Source of the DNA: Mucidula mucida
Lineage: Eukaryota; Basidiomycota; Agaricomycetes; Agaricales; Physalacriaceae
Reading direction: 5' to 3'
DNA: 24,703 nucleotides
Assembly: GCA_015501055.1 (NCBI GenBank)
Contig: JADNYV010000509.1
Coordinates: 1 to 24,703, forward strand
In this document: positions 8,981-19,729 of the stretch, piece after piece
Layout of the letters: each line of letters begins with the position of its first letter
Numbering within the stretch: the stretch's first letter is position 1
Translations under genes and position numbers: made by a program
The notes under the pieces: generated by a model
Database searches by the model: none
What the model was told of the DNA's origin: nothing
The model's input: only the letters and a program-made list of their open reading frames with translations

Positions 8981-11900
8981 ATGTTTCGCTATCCAAAAGG
9001 TACAGTGACTTCTTTTCATCCTTCTTCATTGTCTATGATCTTGCGACAGCCCTTGTCACTGATGGACACGGTCAATACATGTGTATCCTCGGATGTGAAT
9101 CTCCGTCGCGTTGGATGTGGAAAAGCAAAGCTCTCCGACATGAAGGATCTCACAGACACATCGAACTTGTTAGAGGACTCAGTGTTCAAGGCCAATCGGC
9201 GCCATCTGAACAAGACGAAGATGATCTGATGCCCGGTATTGATTCTGATGACTTGGATGCCGACATCGAGGTCGAAGACGCCAACGCGTCCATGAGCTTT
9301 CATTCTCCTGTGATTGGCATCTCTGGGCCAGCACTATTTGATGATCCACCTGACGCTATCTATGATGACTGGCAGTCACCTTTGGCTGATCACAATATGG
9401 ATGACCCCGCCGAAAGCCACTGGCTTGATGATGCCAATCCATTTCCTTCCACCCTCTTCGCTGGGGAGAACGACGACCAGCGCGTTAACTCTATGACTGT
9501 CGACGCAACGGATTCAGACAGCGATTGTGGATCCATTCCCAGCACGGGTGGTGACGATCAGCCACTCTCGCTCTTTGAAGACGACACAGAGGGGGAAGCC
9601 GCGGTTACCGAGCCTCTACACAATGGAGCCTACTGGCCTTGGAAAAATGCCAAGGTTAGTCCTCTCATTACCCGTTCAGTTGCAAGCTTGACGCTGTGTC
9701 CTCACTAGGAAGCTTATTTCGACTGCATGGGCGCGTTCCCGCGGGCGGTTTTCTCAGAACCCGAACTCAACATAACGCGCTGGTTTGCTGAAAAGTGCGG
9801 CGTCAATGATATTCCCACTGTCCGACAAATAAAGATGCGTCGTAAAGATATCCTCAAGTTGGCTGGTGGGAATCCTGCCGAGATGGATGGCAAACTCGGT
9901 AACATTTACACACTGCTCGATCTAAAGGAAATCCTAGCCCACGTACATATGACACTTTCTCTTAAAATGCTTATAGTGATGTTATCGACCAGGAATGGGC
10001 GAATCCCTTAGTTCGACCACATGTTACCGTGTATCCCGAGGATGCGGGCAAATTCCTTGCTGAGCCTTCTCAAGCTGAAAAATGGCGATCCGAGGTTTCA
10101 GGAGCCCTTGCATCACCAATGGTTCGATATAACGGCAAGGACTACTTCGTGATGGAGCCGACTTTGGCTGTATTCGGCCCCAACGGCGAATATGGTCCAG
10201 TACTTCCGTCGCGGTTCTTCATTCGAGACGACAAGTTCTGGGCGAGGGTACAGATGCTTCGTACCCATCCGGCGGAAGCTGTTTTAGTTATTGATTCACG
10301 AGACGAGGCTTGTATTGAGCTTCCTGTCTCGACGTTCTTATTGCCCTACGACGAGCTACAACTTTCCTACCATTATCACGGTCTCCCGGATCCTTCCAAA
10401 ATCACTCACGTCGCACGAAAGGGTTCCAACTGGACAACCGTTGATCTCCAGCTTGATGATCTTGATGTTCCCGTCGTTGCACCAAACCCGCTCCGTGCTA
10501 TAGCAGCCGGGCGTCAAGTCTTCTCTGTACCACTCTGGCTTTACTGTGATGATACTTCGGGAAATGTCTCAAAGAAGTGGAATAAACACAATTCCCTCTT
10601 GATTACGCTTGCAGGCCTGGCGCCAAAGTATGTGCATCTTATTTATAACATCCACTTTCTCGCAACCTCAAATATTGCGCCTCCGCTTGAAATGGTTGAG
10701 GGCTTCATTGAGATGCTCAAGTAAGTGCATCCTCAGTCTTAACATTCGCATCACTGAGCAATATCTTCAGAGATATTCAAGGCAAGGGCGGGGTCGAAGC
10801 ATATGATTGTCTATACGGCGAACTCGTTCTCCTCCTTCCTTGGATCCTCGGTATCAACGGCGATAATCCGATGCAGAGCGAATTCGCGTCGCACATTGGT
10901 ATGACTGGACGGTGCTTCTGTCGTGTTTGCACTGCAAGCAAAGGTGCTGCGAAGGAGACAGATAGACTTCGCGAGTTTATGAGTGTAAGTAAGCATTTGA
11001 ACTTGGTGAGCTATGTAAACTGATGTGGCACGTAGGTTGGAGATACTCGAACGACAGAGTCGACTATTGCCGGCATTGAAGCACAGCTAGCAGAAATTCT
11101 TCGCGGAGCCCCTTCGAATGCATCTACGTTTGCGACGGCATCCAGTGTGAAGGATAAGTATTTCCAGCACTTCGCTGATATTCTCTCTGAGGCATGTGCT
11201 GAAATCAAGGAGAAACGCGCTCAGAATCCTGCTATGCAAGGTGACGCGTATCTGAAGGAAACACTTAAGAAGCTTTGCGATTCCTTCCCCGCAGACATGT
11301 TTAATCCACTTCTTTATGTTTATGGTCAGTGTCATTGACATGTCATCACATCGTAGTTCTCATTACCTACAGATCTTAACGTCAATTCAGACTCGCCGGT
11401 CGAGATCCTTCATGTCATTCTCCTTGGCTTCGTGAAGTATTTCTGGCGCGACGCAGTTTCTCGGCAAACTAACGAGACTAAGCGAATACTGAAAGCTCGG
11501 ATCAACGCATTCAACGTCGACGGTCTGGGAATCACGAAACCTCGCGGACATACTTTAGTGCAGTACGCGGGCTCTTTAACTGGCCGTGACTTCCGTGTTA
11601 TTCTTCAACTCGCGCCAAGTATACTTCAGGGCTTGGTACCAGAGCCCGCATACGAGGCGTGGCTTGCACTTTCTCGCCTTGGACCACTTGCCTTTCAACC
11701 CATTATCACTGATAAGACCAAGTACCTTGTATGCTAAGTATCTTTATATCTCTTGAATCGCTTTCGCTGAATCAATCGACTAGACACGCTTAGAGGATGC
11801 TATCTTTGATTTTCTGGCATGCACCGCTCTTTGGAATACTCAGTGGTTCAACAAACCGAAGTTTCATGTCCTTCTTCACTTGCCCAGACATGTGCAACGA

Positions 11901-13242
11901 TTCGGTCCCGGCATTCTATTTGCAACCGAAAGCTTCGAGTCTTACAATGCTGTGATTCGTGGGCGAAGCGTTCACAGTAATCACTTAGCTCCAAGTGCTG
12001 ATATAGGAATATCCTTCTCCTTCATGCATGCTGTTCGTCATCTCATCAGCGGAGGATATCTACGGGACCCAGAGAGTGGCGAGTTGCGAAGAGCTGGACA
12101 GGCCATACTTGATTTGGGTACAGACAAAGTCTTCGTCCAACTTATGGGCATGCAGAAGCTTCTACATGTGTCTGATGCAGGTCTGACATCTTTACTCTAG
12201 CTCTGTGCGAATTGATTATTGATTGACAGGATATACAGGTGAATTCCGACACGAACCCAAGTCGAAACCAGTTCAGTGGTCGACGACTCGGGCGGCGCGT
12301 GTGTTTCCCAAGCAGCATGCTTCTGTTCCCACCATGGTTCAGGCATGCTCTTGTGCTGTCCTTGCGAATGAGGATACCGCTGTTTCCGGTGGATATGTTG
12401 CATATCTCCATCGGAATGCTGAAAACTCAAAGGAAGAGGTACACATTGGCCGAGTTGTGGAGATCTGGAGTGAAGTCCGACGACATGATCCCGAATGTCT
12501 GCTTGGCTTCTTGATAAAGCCTTGCTCCCTTGATATCGAGGATACCGCTCCTCCTTATCGAATGCCCCGACTGGATACTCGGGGAGACAGTGAAGTATGG
12601 TGCAACTGGAAGGTAAGAACCACATTTGCTTGCTTCACATGGATGATACTCACGCGTTTATTAAAGGACTGCATGGCCGCCATCTCAACATTTCACAATT
12701 GTGCCGCTCACAACTGCTCTGTGACGCAAACGAAGCCAGTCATTCAAGAACGCCGTCGCCGGACACGTTTAGACTGGGAGATAACACACACTCCCGAGAC
12801 TGAGCATGACCGTGTTCTCAATCTTGCTCAATTGACTAACACCGTCGTTCTGGATACATTCCGAGGCTCCAGACGCTATCCGGGCTTGCCTCTAGAGACT
12901 GTTCTTGAGCGCGCCATTGCCAATCATCAAGAAATTATTGAACAAGGATCTAGTCATCCTCTAGCATCTCAATCAGCTGCAGCTCGACGCGGACAAGGCA
13001 GAGGAAGAGGACATGGACGTGGCGGTATCCAACCACAATCTCAAGGAGCACCAGAAGCTACTGGCGGATCTACGCAAGGACGCGGGCGAGGTGAAGGTGC
13101 ACCATCACGTGCACGTGCTCGTGGCGGGCAGTCTCGAGGGCGAGGGCGCGGACGTGGGTCTGAAGCTCTGCGTGGGGCACCATTAGGTGAACAAATTCAA
13201 GATTGGCAGACATATGTACCAGAGACAAATAGCTTTATATAG
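8981..13242 (+). CDS. Gene A: putative CACTA/Plavaka-like transposase, 10 exons
   Basis: Exons: 8981-8999, 9050-9654, 9709-9942, 9993-10720, 10771-10984, 11036-11324, 11391-11728, 11784-12180, 12230-12612, 12667-13242. The sum is 3783 nt, giving 1260 aa, and the phase agrees at all nine introns (49-66 bp). Residues 18-41 form a C2H2-like finger (Cys18, Cys22, His37, His41), followed by an acidic linker. The core contains VPLWLYCDDTSGN (Asp472/473), GDNPMQSEFASHIG (Asp560) with Cys577, Cys579 and Cys582, then SPVEILHVILLGFVKYFW (after Asp697), and ATESFES...R.VHSN (857-875). This order resembles the TNP2/Plavaka family, so the acidic residues are candidate catalytic positions (inference). A Cys/His cluster with HNCAAHNC lies at 1071-1086. 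The tail (about 1175-1240) is an RGG/RG-rich nucleic-acid-binding type region. The last intron (54 bp, no stop) could be retained in frame. The first exon is short and is the least certain part. Confidence 0.75.
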
Positions 13243-13272
13243 TCTAGAAGTAATATCATGAATCGAAGTATT

Positions 13273-14174
13273 TCACGCGTACCCCAGAGGAAGATCTCCC
13301 TTCATGTGAGGCAGTCCATCCGAGATAACAGCATACTGCTGAGACTCAACAGAAGGGACATACAGATCCACTTCATTGATATCCTCTACTGTGAGCGATG
13401 GCGAACGAGATACCGGCTCCTCAGACACCGGGCGATGCCAGATGACATTCTGAGATTCTTGGTTAGGCTCGAAATGATATGATCCACCTGTCTCCGAGTA
13501 TCCGCATAGCAGGAAAGGCTCTGGTGACACTGAAGGCCTTCTCCCAATACGCCGAAGCTCTGCCATAACCGAGTCGTGATAGCTTTCAAGTCGTTGGCCT
13601 TGGAGAAACACGGCGGCTACAAGGCGTCGATTTTGATACTCCAAGCGCCGGATACGCCGTTGCATGAGAAACCTTGAGCCGCTGAAGATTCCAGACCGTG
13701 GACGACGCGTCAGAGGTTGGTGAGATGCTGGAGAAAAGGATTCAATTGAATGACGGCACAGGCAAGTCAATTGTCTCACGCTTTGCGTTCTCATCTGGGC
13801 TGTCATGTGCGATGTTTTTCTTCGTCTCATCAGCAGGCATGGGATCCAAGTTCTTGCCGCCTTCACATTGGGTTTATTCGCTGGCCGCACAGAAACAGAA
13901 TCACGCTCACTATCGAGAGCAGGAAGCTCGGACTGATGATCATCGATTTCGAGCTTCGCATCATCCTGGCCATATGAGAGAGTGGGCATTTCCTCCTCCA
14001 AGTGAAGAGCTTGTGTTTCCGTAACTTGTGAGTTAAGGAATCCATCATCCTCGTTGAAATATCTGAAATTAAAATCAGCATTTTTCAAATATTTTATGTT
14101 TTGACGCACTCGGCTGTCAAAGCGCTTCCTCTTGCCTTGATTTCTTGACACGACAGCAATGGTGCAGTGCTCAT
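13273..14174 (-). CDS. Gene B: basic coiled-coil accessory protein of the element
   Basis: Model: exon 1 at 14174-14110 (ATG opening MSTAPLLSCQEIKARG) and exon 2 at 14062-13273, with a 47-bp intron (GTGCGT...TTTCAG) in phase 2, 284 aa. The raw frame stays open further upstream to 14358, antisense to gene C exon 1. The spliced start is preferred because it frees a divergent promoter gap and fits a good polypyrimidine acceptor. After an acidic N-terminal part comes an Arg-rich middle (LTRRPRSG, MRRRKTSH), then a helical stretch with coiled-coil character (RRIRRLEYQNRRLVAAV...LRRIGRR), and a Ser/Glu-rich tail. No family was recognised. It converges on gene A with 30 bp between stops. A second DNA-binding protein, as in some plant CACTA elements, is one possible role, but only by analogy. 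Confidence 0.6.
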
Positions 14175-14296
14175 CGGAACCAAAGGTGTGGTGCCTGAAT
14201 GCGAGCAATTGCAAACGAAGCGGACAAACAAACAGCCGTTGTCGCCGTCTCTTCCACTTCCACCTGCTTGCGACTGCAACGTCTGGCAATATTTTC
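14175..14296. promoter_or_regulatory. 122-bp divergent promoter gap between genes B and C
   Basis: The proposed ATGs of B (14174, minus) and C (14297, plus) are 122 bp apart and point away from each other, so both promoters must share this interval. No clear TATA box is visible. Pyrimidine-rich runs such as cgtctcttccacttccacct occur before gene C. Shared control of the two genes is inferred from the layout. Confidence 0.45.
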
Positions 14297-16011
14297 ATGC
14301 ATCCTGCTCGAATTTCGCAGCAGTCCAGGTATGGGCCATACGGAAGGACGACGCCCACCCATGGTTCCCCAGCTCAGCCTGGTCCCCGTCCAGTGCAAAT
14401 TTTTGGTCGTTCCGTCAGCAATCCCAATGTCTCGCAGCCTGCGCGGGAGCTCGACAGCAGCAGCCCACTGCCTTCACGTCGCTTCGGCTCCCAGCTCCAA
14501 AACATGCCATCAAGTTTTTCATGGGGTCTACCCAGCTGTGGTCACGATGGAGGGACTGACAGCGGCTTCGGGTCAGAATACAGCTCTGAACAGTGCCCGC
14601 CAGATGATCAGCTGCAGTCCCAGCATCGTTCTGCAGTTGGCGGCGGCCCACCAGATATAGAATTCGAATACGGACCATCGTCGGACTTGACTGCCGTGAT
14701 TTCGTCTCTAGGCCTTGACGCGGCTGCCACGGAGAAGGCATATTCATTTGCATCGGTGCGTATATAGTGCTATCAAGGTCATCTTTCTGATGCTGTACTC
14801 CATATACTAGCTCGACGTTGATCTTGATCACAAGCTGGCATTCGCGTATGCTGAGATCTTAGGAACATCGGTCAAATTGGACAAGGCTCTCGACACACTT
14901 GGTGATCTCAAGAAACTGATTACTGGTGTCCACAAGGCCAGTGCAAAAGCCGGGAACGTTCTTGTCTTGGATGACGAGCAGAAGGTATGTCAATATCTGG
15001 CCAATTCTTCTTTTGTTTTAAGAGGATCCGCAGAAAGTGCTTCTCGGCTTAGTAAAGCATCAGCTCATTCGACTTGCACCCAGCTACTCAGTTAAGAGCA
15101 TCAGTTCTACAGCCACGGTAAGTTAGAACAGCTTCTCCATAACCTTCGACAACTAAACAAGCCCGTTAGGCGTATGCTGTGAGTAATCCGAAGCGCTTTA
15201 ACCTTCCGGAACATCTCGCGGGCCAAGACGTCAACAAAGCGACAGTTTCAGCGCTTTTCGATGGGAAGATATCGGACTTCAAGAGTGATTACAAAAAGCT
15301 GGTATGAACACTATGATTTCACCGTCACTGTTGCTTACTGTGGGCAGCTCTGGAAACATGCGAAGGAACCGCTGGACTCCCTCGCCCGTCATCTCGTGTC
15401 AAAATATCACCGGATGTCGCGCGCCCCCGCTACTCTCAGTAACGAAATTCTGGCTACGGTAGCATTGCAGGTATGATTCGTCTGTCATGCTTTCTGAGGT
15501 GAGCAGGTTGCTTACTTGGAGCTGACAGCGCAAGGTGGCGGCTCCCCTTATCGGCAAGAGTCTTGGTCGAGGGGAAGACAGCGGATTTTGGAAGGACCTT
15601 GACACGGAGCTGTTTCGAATCAGTCAGGAACTTGAAACGACCAATCTCTCTGATGAAAAGTGGATCAAGTAAGTCCCATTTCGTGTTGCTACCGCTCGCC
15701 TGTTAATGATCATCATCAGCTGGCAGCGAGAGATGATTGATGCGGACAGGAAAGCATATCCAGTTGCCCGAGTGCGTGCGCTTTTCGATTGCGACCCCGG
15801 CCAGATACATGAGAACACGGAGAATGCGCAGAATGCGCAGACCACACAGGATCATCCGGATCCACCACCCAATTCCGTCACTATTAGTGCCGCTACTACG
15901 TTTGCTCCTACCGGGACACTTGACAAGGCTAACGAGGCCCCGCAAGAGCGAGGTGATGTGCAGCGCATTCGTGAGGCTGTATCTGCAGGTAATTCAGAAG
16001 GACAATCTTGA
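14297..16011 (+). CDS. Gene C: unrecognised 467-aa protein of the element, 7 exons
   Basis: Exons: 14297-14755, 14811-14984, 15034-15117, 15170-15301, 15348-15470, 15529-15668, 15720-16011. The sum is 1404 nt with full phase agreement; introns are 46-58 bp. The start MHPARISQQSRYGPYG was chosen because it leads into a continuous frame; an upstream in-frame ATG at 14159 would overlap gene B. Residues 1-153 are Ser/Pro/Gly-rich and probably disordered. From about 154 to 400 the protein is predicted helical by composition, with LDKALDTLGDLKKLI, VLLGLVKHQLIRLAP, WKHAKEPLDSLARHLV and WINWQREMIDADRKAYP. The last 70 residues are polar and low in complexity. No catalytic motif or known domain was recognised. 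It is inside the element ends and divergent from gene B. Its intact frame suggests that it has been kept under selection. Confidence 0.7.
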
Positions 16012-16259
16012 TTTAGACTTTTTCAATCTTCTTGTTTCTGTCTCCGTTCGTACATAATCTACGTTATACGCACTTCTATGCTCAATATATGTCTGTTAAT
16101 CATTGGTTAATTGAGAAAGAAGTCGAACAAACAAGCACAGATAAGAATGATTTGAGATTTGGGCCTTGGCTTGCTTAGCAAGCGCCGTATAACGTGAACT
16201 ATCTCCAGCCTGTCTCCAGCAACTCTCCCAGCTTCGTTGCCTGGCTGCGCCAGAGGAAT

Positions 16260-16403
16260 CCAGCGTCGACCCCGCCGGTATCCAGCGTCAACCCCACCGG
16301 TATCCAGGGATTGCCAATTCACAGGAATCCGCTGGAATTGCCGCTGGGAATCCATCAGCCCATCACCCGGCGGAATTCCGCTGGGTCAGCGTTTGGGGGT
16401 GTA
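16260..16403 (-). repeat. Right terminal inverted repeat plus 22-bp subterminal tandem
   Basis: Positions 16303-16403 mirror the left end. The palindrome equivalent at 16365-16386 has a single arm mismatch. Just inside are two 22-bp tandem copies, 16260-16281 and 16282-16303, each starting ccagcgtc and ending ccggtat, with two differences. The right repeat is about 23 bp shorter than the left because of differences in the middle section. Confidence 0.85.
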
Positions 16404-17085
16404 CCAGGAGGTGACCGTGTTGATACCAAATCGGGCCAAACAACACGTTCCTTGCTTCCGACTTCCATCTGCCACCTATCCGAAAAGCGCGTTCGCCACC
16501 AAGTCGTCGATCCTTATCGCGTTTAACTTGATACAGATCTCCGCGGCCTGGCTAGTATTGATAGCCCACTGCCGTTCTGAGACCTTGTTTCGCGTAAGTA
16601 GAGCAGCTGCTGACGATTTCGGTCAGGTGCTTGCCTCAGTGCGTACCTTGGAAAGTAAACTCCTCAGTTAATGACACATGGTTCATGTCTCATCCTTTTC
16701 CCGGAAACTTCTGTCCTTACCAGTGGTCTCCTCAGGCGCGTGTGTGCTGCCTTCATTTAATTCTTGACGCTTACGTGTCATCGTATAGCAGGTACCTTAT
16801 CGGCCGCACTTCAGACTAGCCTGCCCACTAGGACGACGAATTCGACGATTGAAGCGCTCTTTTATCTTTAACTTAGTATCTGGAGTAATTTTCCTTCCCC
16901 GTTTGTCCGCGAATATCGTGATACAAGGCACAAGCCGTCTAATGGTGCTTGCCTGCCGCATAATCGCTCGGAATCACGGGTCTTCTCTTGCTTCTTGACC
17001 AGTCAGTGCATGGTCTTCAGCGTACAAGCATCGAGCATACTTCTTAATACAGTACGCCATGTCCCATCTTGTCGTTTCAACGAAT
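16404..17085. other. Right flank of the element; no gene seen
   Basis: No open frame with protein-like character and no RNA feature was found. The sequence directly after the right end does not visibly continue the sequence before the left end, apart from the TA dinucleotide. Confidence 0.4.
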
Positions 17086-17233
17086 AACCGATGTGCGTAA
17101 ATACGCTTTGCTCATCAGTGCGTCTTCAATCTGACAGTCCTGGGAAGGTAGCTCGTCCTCTCCAACCTTCTTCCGGACGTAGTTCCCGATCCATTGATGA
17201 CCCGCTAGCCACCCCATGAGACGCGTCGTCTTC
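17086..17233 (-). pseudogene. Possible C-terminal exon or gene remnant
   Basis: On the minus strand a 49-codon frame reads TTRLMGWLAGHQWIGNYV, then RKKVGEDEL, and ends IEDALMSKAYLRTSVIR-stop. It is preceded by an intron-like stretch (GTGAGT near 17327, acceptor CTCTAAG at 17234). The part before that, AVGSRTVANFSRA, reaches into the promoter area of the P450 gene. I do not recognise the family. It has a protein-like composition but is too short to call a working gene. Confidence 0.3.
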
Positions 17234-17373
17234 CACTTAGAGAGTGTTCATGACTGTCACAGGAACATGCCGTAGACTGCCGTACAAAGCGGAGAGTTCA
17301 GCTTGTGCAAGAGCAGTGACTCACGCGCGCGAGAAATTCGCCACCGTCCGTGATCCAACGGCTTGCAGAAGAG

Positions 17374-17380
17374 TATATAG
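17374..17380 (+). promoter_or_regulatory. TATA box of the P450 gene
   Basis: TATATAG lies 43 bp before the P450 ATG, in a spacing compatible with a very short 5' untranslated leader. Confidence 0.5.
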
Positions 17381-17416
17381 GCGAAGGATTGCCACTCTTT
17401 CCAGCACAAACTCAAC

Positions 17417-19729
17417 ATGTCTTACACATTGGCTTCTGCCAGCGCTCTTACCTGTATTGTTGTGCTCTACCTCGTTTACCAGAGGTTTCAACGACGCATC
17501 TCTATTTCGCATGTTCGAGGGCCCTCGTCTTCTTCCTGGTTATACGGTATGAGGGGATTGTCGCACAGAGTGCATGATTCGTTGACTGTTCAAAGGAAAT
17601 TGGATCGAATTCTTGGAAGCTCCCGCTGGAGAGGTAGCTCGGATGCTTATCTGTTCCCACATATCGTCCTCATTATCTACAGGTGGACTTCCGATGGAGC
17701 GAGCAGTTTGGAGGCATCGTCCGCATCAAGGCTCCCCTTGGGGTAACTTCACCTGTCCTTCAACCATTCCGGCGGTGTTAAATAGTTCTTAGGAAGACCG
17801 CCTCATGATCACGGATCCGAAGGCCATTCAATATGTTTATCACACGGCGAGCTACCGATTCCCAAAACCGACCGGTCGTTCAGCTATCATCCGTTCTCTC
17901 TTTGGACCTGGCTTAACGGTCATGGAAGGTAAAGTTGCAGGTTCAAATGAGAGGTCGTTGTTGTCGTTGATCGAGCTGTTCTGATAGGCCATGATCACAA
18001 GCGTGCCAGAAAGATCATGCTTCCTGGTTTTGGCGGTCCGGAATCGAGGTCATTTTTGCCGGTATTCATTGGAGCTGCCGGGAAGGTAAGGACTCAACAG
18101 CTTCGTCATTGACGACAATCTGATGTTATTATCAGCTGGCGCAGAAATGGCAAGACCTTATTGCCTCCGATGCCCAGCAGATGACCGTCGTATCTATTCC
18201 ATGGTGGATCTCGCGCGCGACTTTGGATGCCATTGGTGAAGGTTAGTGAAACTTTTTGAGAGGTTGATTGCGACTCAATCTGTCATAGCTGCATTTGATT
18301 ACCAATTCGGTGCCCTCGACAACACTGGTAACGCCCTCGCCGATATGTACACGAATCTCTTGTATGTTTCCTTTTTCTCGACTTGTAGTTCATCCAAGAA
18401 TTCTTAATATTCTCCTAGCTTCGATGTGTTTGGTCTGCCGACGAAGAGCTCGATCCTGAGTTTGGGTATCGCTGACGAGATCCCGCTCTCCGTTATAAAC
18501 TTCTTGTTTAGATACTTCCCACCTCGACGCATGGCTCATATATTCGAGACCAACAAATTCTCCACCTCGGTTGCGCGAAAACTCGTTGAGGATAAGACGG
18601 TCGCGCTCCTGGAAGGCAGAAGTCGGCGGGACATATTTTCTCTCCTGGGTCTGCTAAATGGTCTCATATCTGGCTAACGTTCTTCTAATTCTGCGATCTT
18701 TCAGTCAAGGCAAACCATTCCGAGAAAAAGGAGACTGGGTTGGAAGAGAAAGAAGTGCTTGCACAGATGAAGTATGTATTCCACGATCCAACGATTTAAT
18801 CATTATTGAAGCGCCGTTCCAGTACTATCATCTTAGCCGGCCACGAAACAACTGCCAATTCGCTTACGTTTGCGTTTTTCGAATTGTGTAAACAGCCGGA
18901 GATTCAGAAGCGTCTTCGGGCTGAGATTCGCGCGATGGAAAAGACATCAGATTATACAGCGTCCGACTTCGACAACATGCCGTACCTGACAGCTGTGGTC
19001 AAGGTTAGTGGATAAATTGGCATATTCAAGGCAGCTACTGATATGGCCGGCATCGTAGGAGACTCTGCGCGTCCACCCCATCTTTTACAATACGTTCAGA
19101 GTAGCAGGAGGAGATGAGGTTCTGCCACTTCTCAATCCACTTACACTCGACACAGGCGAGGTGTTGACCGAGCTTCCCATCCCCAAGGGTACCAAGATTA
19201 TCACATCCGTTGCCGCTTATAACAGGTCAGCTAGGGGTTTGGTTTTCCATTGCATTTCTGACGCCATGTTTTACATAGGAACAAGGCCATCTTTGGAGAA
19301 GATGCAGATGTCTTCAATCCTGATCGTTGGTTGAGAGCCGACGCACCCCAGAGCAAGGTTTCTTTAGGCGTCTACGGTAATCTGTACGAACCTCAGTGCT
19401 TTTGAAATCAATATACTTAACGCGTCATTTATCAGGTTCACGTTCGTTGGTGGTGCGCGCTCTTGCATCGGCTGGAAATTCGCGTACGTCTCATATTTCT
19501 CTCCATTGTCACAACCATTCTGAGATACTTGTGATTTCATAGCGTCTTGGAAATGCACGCGTTCTTGGTTGAACTCGTCGGAAAGTTCGAGTTCGAGTTC
19601 ATCAGCTCTACGAGTGTCAATGATTTCCGTCGTGAGGCTTCGCAGCTTATGACACCAACCATCGAGTCGGAGAGGGAGAAAGGCTCTCAGCTTTCGTTGA
19701 GGATCAGGGCGGCGCGCAATGAGGCCTGA
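17417..19729 (+). CDS. Cytochrome P450 monooxygenase, 14 exons, intact
   Basis: Exons: 17417-17546, 17596-17633, 17683-17742, 17793-17928, 17988-18085, 18136-18241, 18289-18361, 18419-18648, 18705-18771, 18823-19003, 19059-19225, 19279-19383, 19436-19483, 19543-19729. The sum is 1626 nt, 541 aa, and every intron (47-59 bp) is phase-consistent. An N-terminal hydrophobic anchor (about 5-22) and HVRGPSSSSWLYG indicate a microsomal class II enzyme. The I-helix oxygen-binding motif AGHETT is at 318-323, the K-helix ETLR at 374-377, a PERF-like NPDRW at 442-446, and the heme loop FVGGARSCIG at 467-476 with Cys474 as the iron ligand. Such enzymes use NADPH via cytochrome P450 reductase to hydroxylate lipophilic substrates. 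The substrate is unknown, and no biosynthetic cluster is visible beside it. It resembles the large expanded P450 families of wood- and litter-decay fungi; the CYP number cannot be given without alignment. Confidence 0.93.

Larger units (their letters stand above)
8527..16403. mobile_element. 7.9-kb three-gene DNA transposon-like element
   Basis: The two ends are inverted copies. The first 42 bp (8527-8568) match the reverse complement of 16362-16403 with one mismatch. An inner 20-bp block (8631-8650 and 16303-16322) also matches exactly inverted. The ends read TACACCCCCAAACGCTGACC inward. If the outer TA is the target duplication, the element proper starts CACCCCC; no longer duplication is visible. 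Between the ends lie genes A, B and C, all open under phase-consistent exon models. Gene A has motifs like those of CACTA/Plavaka-type transposases. Together this supports a potentially autonomous class II element. The family could not be named without a search. Confidence 0.75.

Noticed and set aside
9943..9976. A 34-bp intron in gene A (acceptor at ttatag)
   Set aside because: It is too short for these fungi and out of phase; the 50-bp choice ending at 9992 keeps phase and matches the other introns.
12613..12666. Reading gene A exon 9-10 as one continuous frame
   Set aside because: The frame is open through 54 bp, but the segment has a GTAAGA donor and a TTAAAG acceptor, and reads as unrelated hydrophobic sequence; treated as an intron, with retention possible.
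8981..13242. Gene A as a KDZ-type transposase
   Set aside because: I could not see the CxC-type cysteine cluster or other motifs I associate with KDZ proteins; the motif order fits the CACTA/Plavaka side better.
14175..14358. Unspliced upstream extension of gene B to 14358
   Set aside because: It overlaps gene C exon 1 in antisense and removes the promoter gap; a 47-bp intron with matching phase leads instead to an ATG at 14174.
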